DNA of 43,406 nucleotides from Dictyocoela muelleri (taxonomy: Eukaryota > Microsporidia). A program made the position numbers and the translations under genes. The stretch covers positions 1-43,406 of the forward strand of contig SDVU01000001.1 of the NCBI GenBank assembly GCA_016256075.1, in the 5' to 3' direction. Numbering within the stretch: the stretch's first letter is position 1; each line of letters begins with the position of its first letter. This document shows, piece by piece, positions 21,174 through 31,659 of the stretch. The notes under the pieces are model-generated. The model made no database searches, was not told the origin of the DNA, and saw only the letters and a program-made list of their open reading frames with translations.

Positions 21174-21404
21174 GTTATTGATATACTTAATTCTGTGTGA
21201 ATAAAAACAAATATCACAGCAGAAAATTTAAAACATGGGATGTAAAGAGTAATAAAAATTAGAATAATCAAATTATTCAATTTAAAGAATTTTAAACATT
21301 CTCAAACTGAAAAGTATTTAAATATATTGAGATAAAATGTTAGTTTTCATTCGAGTTAATTATCTTTATTTTATTCAATGTTAACTTTTTATAAAATCTT
21401 TATA

Positions 21405-21858
21405 GCCAGATATCTCAGTGGTTAACACTCTTGGATGTAAAATTTAAGTATCGTGGTTTGAATCTCGATGACTTCACTCTTTAATGAATAATGAGTGAAT
21501 GACATTAATCGGTCAAAAACTATATAATTATAGTAAAAATATACAGTTGTTTCAGTGTATTATAGTTGATTACGACTTGGTCTAATATTACAATGAAGTA
21601 GAAGTGACTTTCCTGGTGTGGTGATGATTGCGGCGACGCATATCGGCAAAAAGTAGTGAAAAATAAAAATTAATAGAAAGCTAATAATTAACTGTATCTT
21701 TCTGAGTCATTGATAAATCGAAAATCGCGTATACATTTAGCTTCTGGGTAACTTATGAAGCGACGTATTATTGGAACACCAATAACAAAGGTCTCAGACC
21801 TCGATAGGAGTCAACTCTCCGGGTTGGCAGCTATAAGTATTGTCGGAATGTATAATAC
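21405..21858 (+). repeat. tRNA-derived SINE, full length, plus strand
   Basis: The head 'gccagatatctcagtggtta' has an A box with one change; the B box is 'ggtttgaatct'. The body includes 'ggtgtggtgatgattgcggc' and 'cggcaaaaagtagtgaaaaa', and the 3' end 'caactctccgggttggcag' then 'gtcggaatgtataatac'. It aligns along its full length with the reverse complements of 236-672, 13241-13690 and 28351-28763, which fixes the element length at about 450 bp. Confidence 0.85.
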
Positions 21859-22363
21859 AAAATAAGGAACTTCCATAAAACAAAAATCAACATATTATGG
21901 CTGAAACGCATGTTAATGAATAATAGAACATTCCTGATCAAAATGACACTTTCAAAAATTTATAATTTACATCATTCTGTATAAAAAATGATCAATCGAA
22001 ATTTATCAAAAAAATCACTGATTTTAAATTTGATATATTTAATCAAAAATAAATCATAAATTATTTTAAATCACAAAACACTTTCCTATATGGGAAATAC
22101 AAGTTTCGAAGAAAAATCAAAAATACCAAAAATAGCCATTAAAAAATCAGTTTGATCAAAAAATAAAAAATTATTGATTTTTGAAACTATAAATAGAGTG
22201 ACATTTTGATGAGCATGCAAAATTTTCGAAGAAAAATTTTCGTAAAACAATATTTTATCAAATCTTTATATCAATTTTTTGGTCAATAAATGCACCTACG
22301 GTGTTGACCGGCACAATATGTTTACAAAATGTGTCAAAGTAGAAATTAAAATTTTGTTCCCAC
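21859..22363. other. non-coding AT-rich stretch
   Basis: No gene or clear repeat unit is seen. Words such as 'atcaaaaat' and 'ttcgaagaaaaat' recur loosely. Confidence 0.5.
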
Positions 22364-22645
22364 CCTGGTTAGTAACCTTTAATTTTTAGAAAATCGTCAT
22401 TTGAAAAGGAAATTACATGATTTTTGTTAAATAAGCGTATAATTGCGAGTTATCTAAGAAAAACAGTTATTTTTTTAGCTATATATGGAAGTTTTATAAA
22501 AATTAATATATAAGTAAAAAATATGATTATTATACAGAGATAACTAATGATTTTAAGTTTATTTCAAATGATAATCATGTAATTTTCTCTTACACATGGT
22601 GATTTTCTAAAAATTAAGAATTACTAACTCTGGTGAGAACCAAAA
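22364..22645. mobile_element. foldback MITE, Merlin-end module
   Basis: A palindrome of about 280 bp: 'taatttttagaaaatcgtca' on the left pairs with 'tgattttctaaaaatta' on the right. The arms carry 'aaggaaattacatgatt' and 'ataagcgtataattgcga', the same module as the ends of the Merlin element at 8804-10418. Outer bases ('gagaacc' at the right) also match that family. There is no gene. It lies immediately before the pogo element. Confidence 0.75.
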
Positions 22646-22653
22646 AAATTATA

Positions 22654-24483
22654 CAGTCAATCCCCCTTTATCGTGAACACTCTATATCGTGAACATTTCT
22701 TTGTATGAACATTTTGAAAAAACACTATAAGTTTGAGAAGTTTTTACGGAAATTCATACGTGTGTTCATACTATACTCTGAAACATGAACACAAATAGTG
22801 TAATTTTGATTTTTTATAGTAGAAAGAATTTTAATTTAAAATGTAAGTAAAAATTTTTAATTTTGAAACCCTTATCATGAACAAAAAAAAATATCTAAAA
22901 AAATTTTAACAATTGGAGAAAAGAAAAACTTACAAAGGGCTCTTCGTAACGAAAAAAACCTAAACCAAAGAAGAATTGCCCATAAATACAACATATCTGT
23001 AGGTTTTGTAAATAAAATCCTGAATTCAATTATTTAGTTCTCATAACAGATAAAAAAGATTATAATATAAGAGTTTCACAGCTGAGAAAGACATCTGAGT
23101 TCGATCCTATTCTTTTAAGATGAATCATTGAAGCTAGATATCTAAATTATGTGATAACTACGGATGTTATAATTAGTAAGGGGAAATCATTAGCGGGAAA
23201 ATTAAAGATTGATGATTTTAAAGCCTCAAATGGTTAGTGTACAATGTTATCAATAGACATTCACTAAAATCTAAAAAATAGTAGGCAAAGCTAGATTAGT
23301 CGATATGGTCACAATAGGTAATTTTGAAGAATCCTTGAAGACAATGATTTGTCATACGAATTGAAAAACATTTTCAATTGTGATGAAACAGGCTTTTTTT
23401 ATAAGCAATCTTCAGCCCTAACTTTTGTTTTGTCAGATAAAGATAGGGCAAATGGAAAGTTTCAAAGTAAAGAATCCAGTATTGCTTGCTGTCAGTAGTA
23501 CAGGGGAGAAATTGAAGCTTTTATTAATTTTCAAATTCAAGATGCCATTCTGCTTTGGTAAGAAAAACATCGAAGACTTTCCCACTTATTATTTCGATAA
23601 TAAGAAAAGCTGGATAAATTCTGAGAATTTTTGGATATGGATAAGCATATTAAATAAGGAAATAAAAAAACAAAATAGAAAGATACTTCTGTTTCAGGAT
23701 AATGCTCCAGTTCATTCAAAAAACATATCTTTAACTAACCTTAAGTTATTTTTCTTTCCATCCAATTCTACATCAAAAATACAAACACTAGACCAAGGAA
23801 TAATAAAGGCCTTTAAGGATAGCTATAAAAAAGTCTTGAACGCTGATATACATAATAGTATCTATACAAGTTCTTCAAAATCTTTTGAAAGCTATTTAAA
23901 AAACATTACAGTGCTTGATGCGATATTTTAGCCTGCTAGATCGTGGGATAATATGTCAGTTGAATGCATAATCAACTGTTTTAGAAAATGAATAGATCAA
24001 TGCATAGAGTCTGAAATGACTCCTGCCAGTGTTTCTAAGGTTTGTATACACAATGCTATAGCTAATAATATCTATAATGTACCAAACTTTTATTTCTGAA
24101 ATGTGACGATGCTACATTACTTGACTCGATCATTAAAGAGTATGTGGAAGAAAATGTAGAAAAAACAGTGGATGGGCTTGAGCAAAAGCCCGATTATTTG
24201 AGCTACCAAATAACGTCGTTTGAGGCCTTCAAGATGGTAGAACAATTAGAACATTTTTTTTAAATCATATTCCAGAATGTATAAACCATGTTTGGATACT
24301 TAAGACAGATTTAGAAAATGAAAAGCAAAGTTGTGGCTCTAAAACCGATTATTTAACTAAGAAAGAAAAATATATAACGTTTTTTATTTGTTTTATTTAT
24401 GTTTACAACAATGTTCACACAATCCTCTAACATGAACACGCTAAATATAATCTCTTGGTGTTCACATTTAAGGGATTTGACTA
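22654..24483 (+). mobile_element. pogo/Tigger-like DNA transposon
   Basis: The ends are 'cagtcaatccccctttatcg' with 'tgaacac' on the left and, reverse-complemented, 'tagtcaaatcccttaaatgt' with 'gaacac' on the right. They are flanked by TA dinucleotides (22652-22653 and 24484-24485), the usual pogo target duplication. The motif 'gtgaac' recurs at least three times inside each end region. Length (1.83 kb) fits one DDE_1-type transposase gene. Confidence 0.8.
22910..24260 (+). pseudogene. pogo-type (DDE_1) transposase, broken
   Basis: The N-terminus reads 'TIGEKKNLQRALRNEKNLNQ' and 'RRIAHKYNISVGFVNKIL', a CENP-B/Psq-type helix-turn-helix. The catalytic Asp residues are in 'NCDETGFFYK' (about 23379), 'FQDNAPVHSKN' (about 23695) and 'TLDQGIIKAFKDSYKKVL' (about 23788), the DDD signature of the pogo branch. 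'WDNMSVECIINCFRK' follows, as usual for the family. The middle (about 23425-23930) is open for 168 residues. Stops and frame changes occur before 23400 and after 23930. Confidence 0.85.
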
Positions 24484-24485
24484 TA

Positions 24486-24929
24486 TAATCTTATTTAATT
24501 TTTAATCTTCTATTAGTTTAATTAATTATTTAATAAAAATTTAAGATTTTTATTAACAACAGAGTTCCCTGAAAAAATTGAAACGTGAAAAAGGGAAAAA
24601 GGCATAAAAAGTTATTGAAACGCAGGTATAGAGCAGGTTTTGTATTTCTAAAAAGCTTATAATCGCAATATCTATTATAATTTAAAGCGAGATATATATA
24701 TATATATATAAACGGCTACTAGAATTTAATAAATCATAAAATTTGGTAATTTTATATATCACCGATTTTAAATATTAAATTATAGTGTTTTTCAATCAAT
24801 TTCGTAAATCTTTCCATAGAATTCGTAATTTTTTCTAACCAGGGTATAAAAAAATAAATTTATGTTGAAATAAAATTCGTAAATTGTTCGATCAAATTTT
24901 AACTAAAAAATAATAAAAGGTAATTTAAT
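24486..24929. other. non-coding stretch with a TA microsatellite
   Basis: A pure 'ta' run of nine or so units lies at about 24692-24710. No gene is supported. Confidence 0.6.
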
Positions 24930-26080
24930 CAAGAATTTCCCTCCAGATCGACGCCTAGCATATAAAAGAGCATTTTTCTAAAAAAACCATTAAATTACTT
25001 CCGGGGATCATAGAATACCCTTGATTAATGACTTGATACAGCTCTTCCTCTGTCTTCGGTGTCGATCTTTTAACATATTTTTTTCATGTTGAAAATACAT
25101 TTTCAATAATTTTGAGGAATGGTAAATACGGAAGAAGATAAAACACCCGTATTCGGTTCTCTAACGGGTTATGCGCCCGTATGATTTTTATTAAATCGAC
25201 ATCCATAGAAAGAAATTATATGATTATTATTTTAAATAAGCGTAAAATCACGAGTTATCTTCAGATATAATTATTGTAATTATTTTACGACCAAATATAG
25301 AAGATTTAAAAAATTTCCGCTAAGCGGAAATTTTTTAAATCTTATATATTTGGTCGTAAAATAATTACAATAAATATATCTGAAAAAAAAACTGTGATTT
25401 TACGCTTATTAAAAATAATAATCATATAATTTTCTTTTATGGATGTCGATTTACTGAAAATCATACGAGCGTCTAACTCGTTGGAAATCAAGTATTTTAA
25501 GTCGTTCTATTTAGTTCTTTGGCTCTAGAATAATCGCTATTCTTGCATTATATATTATATAAATTTGACTTTTAATGTTTTTAATTGTATATTTTTCATT
25601 TACCTGAACAAGAAAATCAGCAAAATTCTCTCCGTCGATTGGGCCATTCTTTAACACATATTTTATTACACCAGCTGAATTTACGACTGATATTGCTCTA
25701 AAATTTTTAGATTTAACGGATATAATGTTCCTATATGCATGAGATACTTTATTAGACTCTCGTATTTAATTCTGGATGTTACAGAGAATCCAACCTAATC
25801 AAAAAAAATAAAAGATTCAAATGAATTTTCTGGCAATAAACTAGAAAATTTCCGCTTATATTCTTTTAATTTTTTCTAGGTATATTCTGTATTTCGAGCC
25901 ATGTGTATTAGAGTAAGTCTTTTTAATGAATTGTGCATATCCATTAATGTTCTTTTAATTTTACTCTTCGAAATTGGCACATTATATTGTGGAAACGATT
26001 AGGATCTATCCACATAAAATTCATCAATCTTCAGTCAAAAATGATCAAAATATTTCTTCAAAATATTAACAATTGACAAT
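24930..26080 (-). pseudogene. IS630/Tc1-mariner transposase, split by a MITE
   Basis: On the minus strand from about 26060: a helix-turn-helix remainder ('VPISKSKIKRTL', then 'ARNTEYT'), the first Asp region 'FFD' and 'VGFSVTSRIKYES' (about 25760-25815; the Glu after Asp is a stop), 'SKNFRAISVVNSAGVIKYVL' (about 25650-25720), 'NGPIDGENFADFLVQVNEKY' and 'YNARIA' with the second catalytic region altered. After the inserted palindrome at 25155-25489 it continues with 'LLPYLPFLKIIENVFSTWKK' and 'YVKRSTPKTEEELYQVINQG' (25020-25140), holding the catalytic Glu. Single stops and the insertion inactivate it. Confidence 0.8.
25155..25489. mobile_element. foldback MITE inserted in the IS630 gene
   Basis: A near-perfect 335-bp palindrome centred on 'tccgctaagcgga' (25317-25329), with outer bases 'ggttctctaacgggttatgc' matching the ends of the Merlin element at 8804-10418. 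It lies between the second catalytic block and the Glu block of the IS630 transposase, whose reading continues on both sides. Flanking octamers 'ccgtattc' and 'aagtattt' share only 5 of 8 bases, so the target duplication is decayed if present. Confidence 0.85.
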
Positions 26081-26283
26081 TCGAAAAATTGATCAAAAAC
26101 GATAAAAAATTTTATGATGACAGACCCATGCATGATCATGGAATGAACATCTCCATACGACGACAAAGAGAACAATTAAATAAATTCTTTATTAGTGACT
26201 CTCTATTTTCTTTTTATTATAAACATCACCGCGTTCCTCGGGAACACGATAATACCTTTATTAAAAATTAAAGGGGTTCTAAA

Positions 26284-26315
26284 CCGCCGTTTTGCCCTTT
26301 TAGGTGAAACGGCGG
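26284..26315. repeat. GC-rich perfect hairpin
   Basis: 'ccgccgttt' at 26284-26292 pairs exactly with 'aaacggcgg' at 26307-26315 over a 14-base loop. The GC-rich stem stands out in this AT-rich region and lies just before the composite tandem array. It could be an element end like the palindromic MULE ends at 5329 and 6883. Confidence 0.7.
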
Positions 26316-26324
26316 CTTACCATA

Positions 26325-26780
26325 ATATAAGGTTATAAACAAGGGTTAAAAATAAAGGTAAAAAAATGGTTAAAAATAATGGTAAAAAATAATGGCTAAA
26401 AAATAATGTTTAAAAAAATAAGGAATATAATGGTTAGAATAGAATAGTTAGAATACAATAGTTAGAATACAAGAGTTGGACGAGAAGGGCAGAGAATTAA
26501 GGAGTAAAAAAAGCGATAAAAAATATTTAAGCTATTCGAATTTTCGCATCATCTTTAAATATGGCAAAAAAGGTCTACAACACTGTAAAAAAGGTATAAA
26601 ATACTGAAATAGAGTTTTATTACGTTGAAAATGGTTCATAAAACTGTAAAGAGTCTACAACACTGCGAAATGTTTATAACTTTTCAAAGAGGTCTATAAC
26701 TATGCAAAAAGAATCTAAAACTTTTCAGCAAGATGTCTATAACTAAAAAGGGGCTATAACTTTACAAAGGCCCGTATTAA
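26325..26780 (-). repeat. composite two-block tandem array, copy 1
   Basis: The first block (about 26325-26440) repeats 'ggttaaaaataat' at about 14-16 bp. The second block (about 26565-26780) repeats 'aaaaaggtctataactttgc' at about 20 bp. The spacer holds 'tcgcatcatctttaaatatg'. The reverse complement of the whole arrangement occurs at 37815-38300, with the same block order and a similar spacer. No coding role is seen. Confidence 0.75.
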
Positions 26781-26789
26781 TTAATGTAG

Positions 26790-27167
26790 AACACTAAGTC
26801 ATATCCAAGCCAGATTGGTACCCACATACTTTTTAATAATTTATCTTTATATTATGGCTTCATAAAATAAATGAAAAGTCACACCTCTTAATTACGTCTA
26901 AAATTTAAAAGGTTCATATACAAAAATTCCTTTTATATTTTTTTTTGGAGGTGTTTACCTCCGCTTTTGGTAGTAAAATCACAAAAGAAAACAATTATGA
27001 GAAGAAAATAGAAGTTGTAAAAGATTAAAATTCAAAAACTTAAATATTTAAATATTTTTAGTTTTAAGTCTTGAAATTAATATGTTTTATTTAAAAAAAT
27101 ATTTTTTTTTTTATTTATATTTTAGTGACTTTTAAATTCCCTTTTCTTATATATATATATATATATT
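26790..27167. other. non-coding stretch
   Basis: A short hairpin 'ggaggtgtttacctcc' lies near 26946-26961, and a TA run ('atatatatatatatatat') precedes the SINE at 27168, probably its 3' tail. No gene is supported. Confidence 0.55.
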
Positions 27168-27209
27168 ACTTACTGACAACATTCATAGCTGTCAACCCGG
27201 AGAGTTATC

Positions 27210-28350
27210 GGATCAACTGCCAAAATTTCTCCTGGATTTATCAACTGCAAAATTTCCCCCTAGAATGATTTAATTTCAATATTGACGGAGGCTGCCAAAA
27301 TATCCCCCCCCTATAATTAAAAAAATGATAAAAAAATAACTAGTGTAAACTTCTAAACTTTTAATAAATCTATTCCCACGGTCAATAAATTCTTTTTGTT
27401 GTATAAAAAAATAGAAATCTTCTAAAAATGCTTCTCTGTTACAACTTAACACACCATTTTCTGCCTTTATACTAACTTTAATGAGATTATTAAAGGATTC
27501 TACTGACTGTGTGTAACGCAGAAAAATGGTTAATAAATTCTCTTTTGTGACATACAGTACTGTGTGTGTATCTCATTGAAGAAAGTGAACTATACGATTT
27601 GTGTTAATCGGTCCAAATTATAGACTATCTGGCAACTACACAGGTTTATAATTGGGATCAATGTTGACGCCTTCTTATTAGGTGTGATTTTAGCAAATGC
27701 CTTTATTATATTATTGCTCGTCTCAACAATGCAAATGGCAAACGTGCGGTTACTAGGAGACCGACATCTATGGCTTTTTGCTTTGAAGTTTAGCATGGTT
27801 TCGTCTATTTGTATTAATCTCCCAGGCCCTCCCATTTTGTTGTTTAGAAAATTTTCAACCGGTATCAATTTATTAAACTCAGATATTACTCGATAAACAG
27901 TCCTAAGCATCCCAAAGTAACTACATATGGAATCTAGAGGTTGTTTAGTTAAATATCTTATTATTATTCTGATATAACATTTATTCCGATACTAAAACTG
28001 GCAAAAAAAAGTATCGTATCGAAGAGATCATATAATTTTAATCAGGACAACCAGTCTTCATACATCTACATGCGTATAAATCTTCATTTCGGATATATGG
28101 GACGAATTTCATACAGAGGGTACATACACTACACATTTTTTCATTATGGATATATTTTTCTTCTATTAGAAAGTTTAATAGTTCCATATGTATAAATCTA
28201 ATTATGCACCTTCGAGAACATTTCCATTAATCATAAGGGGTAGTTATTTTTTTTTATTAAATACAAAAATTTCCCTCTATTTTCAAAATTTTTTTCATTA
28301 TCTGCCAAAATTTCCCCCACTCCACCGGGGAGGGATTTTGCAGTTGACCC
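27210..28350 (-). mobile_element. Merlin transposon in a SINE, 8-bp target duplication
   Basis: Ends: 'ggatcaactgccaaaatttc' on the left and, reverse-complemented, 'gggtcaactgcaaaatccct' on the right. Flanks: the perfect octamer 'gagttatc' at 27202-27209 and 28351-28358. Inside each end the motif 'tgccaaaatttcccc' is repeated three or more times at irregular spacing (27210-27325 and 28255-28345). A second, 5'-truncated copy of the same family is at 30013-30995. Confidence 0.9.
27380..28190 (-). pseudogene. Merlin transposase, broken
   Basis: Minus strand: the zinc-ribbon region is near 28060-28160 ('CSVCTLCMKFVP' type residues). The catalytic half is open at 27910-27590, with 'GGPGRLIQIDETMLNFKAKS' holding the first Asp (about 27820), then 'NRTFAICIVETSN', 'NKKASTLIPII' and 'CQIVYNLD'. 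Downstream 'NTQSVESFNN'-like coding near 27480-27510 carries the Glu region. Breaks lie between these blocks. The conserved GGPG-x4-QIDET block makes the family assignment firm. Confidence 0.85.
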
Positions 28351-28763
28351 GAGTTATCTCCTACCGGGGTCTGTGACCTTTTGTCTTGGAGTCCCAATAA
28401 TACCTCGCTTCCTAAGATACCCATAATCCTAGCTGTATACGCGATTTTCGTTTCATCTATGACTCAGCAGGATACAGGTAATTAGTGGCTTTTCATGAAT
28501 TTTTTTTTTTTCACTACTTTTTGCCGAGATGCGTCACCGCACTCATCCCCACACCTAAGAGAGTCTCTTCTGCTTCATTGTCATGTTAGACCAAGTCTCA
28601 ATCAGCTATACTACACTGGAACAACTGTATATTAATACTATATTTCTATAGTTATGACCGCATAATGTCATTCCCTCATTAATTACTAAAGAGTGACGTC
28701 AGCGTAATTCAAACCTCGATACTTAAATTTTACATTCAAGAGTGTTAACCACTGAGATATTGG

Positions 28764-28980
28764 GTCCCAATTCCTTTTCTTTTAAAAAGAGAATAAACGA
28801 CAATTAAATAACTTATCTAATGAATTTAAAAAAAATTAAACTTTGGATTTTTTTTAAATTTATTTAGTTTTAATTAATTTCAAAAAAACTGCTGATTGAT
28901 AGAAAGTGGCGAAAAGGTAGACTGCATTGGGCTCATTTTAGAAAGAGGACATTTAGGTTGAAGCCATTAAGGGTATGGCT
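28764..28980. other. non-coding stretch
   Basis: AT-rich DNA between the SINE head and the minisatellite, with no recognisable feature. Confidence 0.5.
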
Positions 28981-29080
28981 GATCTGATGCGGTGCTGATC
29001 TGTGGTGGATGTCGATCTGAGGTGGGTGTCGATCAGAGGTGGATGTCGATCTGGGGTGGTGTCGATCAGGGGTGGGTGCT
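28981..29080. repeat. GC-rich 17-bp minisatellite
   Basis: Six units of 16-17 bp with consensus 'gatctgrggtggrtgtc' run from 28981 to 29080. The unit is about 55% GC in a region that is otherwise near 20%, and one strand is G- and T-rich. Units alternate 'gatctg' and 'gatcag'. No reading frame of note covers it. Confidence 0.9.
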
Positions 29081-29677
29081 GTTCTTAAGTTCGGCAATAA
29101 TTAAAACAAACTTTTGGGTTTAATTTCAAAATTGATGTTTTGGATTAAGCTTAAAAAGGAGCATATTTATTTTCGGTTGCTTATAACGTTTTTTTGGTAA
29201 TTAAATATTTTTAATAGAATCAATCTTCTTTTTACAATTGTTAAATTAAATTAATAGTATTTTATAAAATTATACCCTAAAAGGACAATCGAGGAATGAT
29301 ATTATTGTGTCCAGGACACAACATTGATAATAATTTAATAAACTTCTAGCTCTGTCAAATATAAATTATTAAAAAAAATAAAAAAAATATTAATAAATCT
29401 TCTAGATTTCACCAATACACGGAATTTCATCATAATTTGTTCATTTACCCTCCGTTTTTTATAAAAATACCTACATTTTGGTACCCTACGCGCGAAATTC
29501 AAGAAAACCGAAATTCAAACAGATCAATAAAATTTGAACACACTCGCAAAAGCCAATTACAAGGGGGGAAACCTTCTATTTGGCGATCAATTTAAATAAA
29601 TAATCTCAATAATTTATTTTTACAATTTACTTTTGGTTTTTGATCGGATTTTTTATTTATCAGTCAATATAAAATAT
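29081..29677. other. non-coding stretch with one hairpin
   Basis: A palindrome 'attgtgtccaggacacaa' with further imperfect pairing lies at about 29295-29335. No gene is supported. Confidence 0.5.
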
Positions 29678-30012
29678 GGGTTCTCCCTTTCCTTAGATAC
29701 CCCCCCCTCTGAAAAAAAATATCGAAAACTACGGAATATGGCATTAGCAAGATAAAATAAAATTTTCTTTATATAGTCTTATATAGATATTGTAAAAATC
29801 AGTTTTCAATATAAGCCTATATTTCCAAGTTTAGTAATTTTCGGGCTTTACTCGAAAATTACTAAACTTGTAAATATAGGCTTTATTGGAAACTGATTTT
29901 TAAATATCTATATAAGACTATATAAAAAAATTTTATTTTATCTTGCTAATGCCATATTTCGTAGTTTTCGATATTTTTTTCAGAGGGAGGTATCTAAGGA
30001 TAGGTAGAACCG
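29678..30012. mobile_element. foldback element, ~335 bp
   Basis: A long palindrome with outer arms 'ggttctccctttccttagat' and, reverse-complemented from the right, 'ggttctacctatccttagat'. Central arms are 'aagtttagtaattttcg' around 'ggctttactc'. The flanks 'taaaatat' (29670-29677) and 'aaaaatat' (30013-30020) agree at 7 of 8 bases. It is the same family as the inner part of 16703-17281 and lies at the start of the Merlin relic at 30013-30995. Confidence 0.75.
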
Positions 30013-30995
30013 AAAAATATATCAATAATGAAAAAATGTGTAGCGTATGTACACTCGGTATGAAATTCGTGCCATATAGGCGAAATAAAGATTTATACGC
30101 ATGGATATGCATGACAACTAGTTGACCTGATTACAAATTATATGTATCTCTTCGATATGATACTTTTTTACCGGTTTTAGTATCGTAATAGATGTTATTA
30201 TTATAATAATAAGATATTTAACTAAACAGCCTCTAAATTTCATATGCGGTTACTTTGGAAAGCCTAGGACTGTTTATCGAGTAATATCTGAGTTTAATAA
30301 ATTGATACCGCCTGAAAATTTTAAAAACAATAAAATGGGTGGGCTTGGGAGATTAATACAAATAGACGAAACCATGCTAAACCTCAAAGCAAAAAAGCCA
30401 TAGAGGTCGGATTCCTAGTAAACGCACGGATGCCCTTTGCATTGTGAGACGATCAATAATATAATAAGGGCATTTGCCAAACCATACCTAATAAGAATGC
30501 GTCAACATTGATCCTAATTATAACCCGGGTAGTTGCCAGACAGTCTATAAGTAGGACCAATGAACACAAATCGTATAGTTCACTTTCTTAAATGGAATAC
30601 ACACACAGTACTGTATGTCCTAAAAGATAATTTATTAACCATGTTTCTGGCGTTAACACACAGTCAGTAGAATCCTTTAATAATCTCATTAAAGTTAGTA
30701 TAAAGTCAGAAAAGGGTGTGATAACTGGTAACGGATAAACATTTTTGAGAAGATTTCTATTTTTTTTTCAACAACAAAAAGAATTTATTAACTGTGGGAA
30801 TGGATTTATTAAAAGTTTAAAAGTTTACACTACTTATTTTAATAATCATTTTTTTAATTATAGGGTGATATTTTGGCAGTTGCTCCAACAATTTTGAAAT
30901 CAAATCATTCTAGTGAGAAATTTTGGTATTTGATTACTAAAGGGAGGAATTTTAGGTAGTTGATCACATTAAGGGGAAATTTTGGCAGTTGATCC
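30013..30995 (+). mobile_element. Merlin relic, same family as 27210-28350, 5'-truncated
   Basis: It aligns with the reverse complement of 27210-28150 from 'gaaaaatatatcaataatga' onward to the right end 'aaattttggcagttgatcc' at 30995. The transposase is visible as 'MCSVCTLGMKFVPYRR' (zinc ribbon), 'GLGRLIQIDETMLN'-type residues near 30350-30380, and 'NTQSVESFNNLIKVSIKSEK' near 30660-30715, with many stops and frame changes. The left terminal repeat is missing; the foldback at 29678-30012 stands in its place. Three copies of the terminal motif lie in the last 130 bp. Confidence 0.8.
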
Positions 30996-31107
30996 AAAGA
31001 TTTATCTTAAAAAGTTTTATCTTAAAAATATTTATCATAAAATGATTTATCATAAAAAGATTTATCTTAAAAAGTTTTATCATAAAAAGATTTATCTTAA
31101 AAAATTT
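30996..31107. repeat. 14-bp tandem array, block 1
   Basis: About seven units of 'gatttatcttaaaaa' or 'gttttatcttaaaa' (14-15 bp) begin directly at the right end of the Merlin relic. Confidence 0.85.
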
Positions 31108-31120
31108 GGTGCAAGGCTGT

Positions 31121-31659
31121 GTAACTGCCCACATATAGGTAGGGGGTCATGATGAGAATTTTTTTAAAAAAAAAGAATAATATATTTATCGCATTTTTAT
31201 TCTTTATACTAATCAAAAACTTAATACCTTCAAATAAGACTTGGTAAGTCAGTTCACTCTCCTGTATTTACATCAAGTCTATTTATCTTCCTATATATTT
31301 TTCTAAAATAAATATATGCTTTTAACATAAAAAATATTTAAAAATAGATCAATATTACCAATTATAATAGGTAAATCTCATATTCTACGGGTTTAATAAT
31401 ATAAAAAACCTATTCTCAATGAATAATCATTTCTAGATGTAAGAAACATATGAAATTGTTTGTTTAAAAATGTTTATTTTGGTTTAATAAAGTCCATTTA
31501 CTCCCCATGTAAAAGTTATTTGACTTGATCTGAATTTCTTCAGATTATTAATTCTTTTTTTTAATAAAATTCGATTGATTTCTTTGTTATTGAAATATAT
31601 AATCATTCGTCTTTATGAACAATATATCGTGCATAAGTATATTGATTATTTTTTTTCTT
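31121..31659. other. 539-bp non-coding insert between two matching arrays
   Basis: The stretch separates two arrays with the same 14-bp unit and is bounded by the direct repeat 'aaggctgt' (31113-31120 and 31660-31667). It ends in a T-rich run and has no terminal inverted repeats or gene that I can see. It may be an insertion with an 8-bp target duplication. Confidence 0.4.

Larger units (their letters stand above)
27168..28763 (-). repeat. tRNA-derived SINE, interrupted by a Merlin element
   Basis: The 3' end of the SINE (27168-27209) and the rest of it (28351-28763) flank the Merlin element at 27210-28350. The octamer 'gagttatc' is present on both sides, so the SINE is collinear with other copies once one octamer is ignored. 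The head, read on the minus strand, holds 'atctcagtggttaacactct' and a changed B box ('ggtttgaatta'). The SINE must therefore predate the Merlin insertion. Confidence 0.9.

Noticed and set aside
26089-26271. Possible solo long terminal repeat or small gene near 'cccatgcatgatcatgg'
   Set aside because: The likeness to the Ty3/gypsy terminal repeat is limited to about 25 bases and no repeat ends can be placed.
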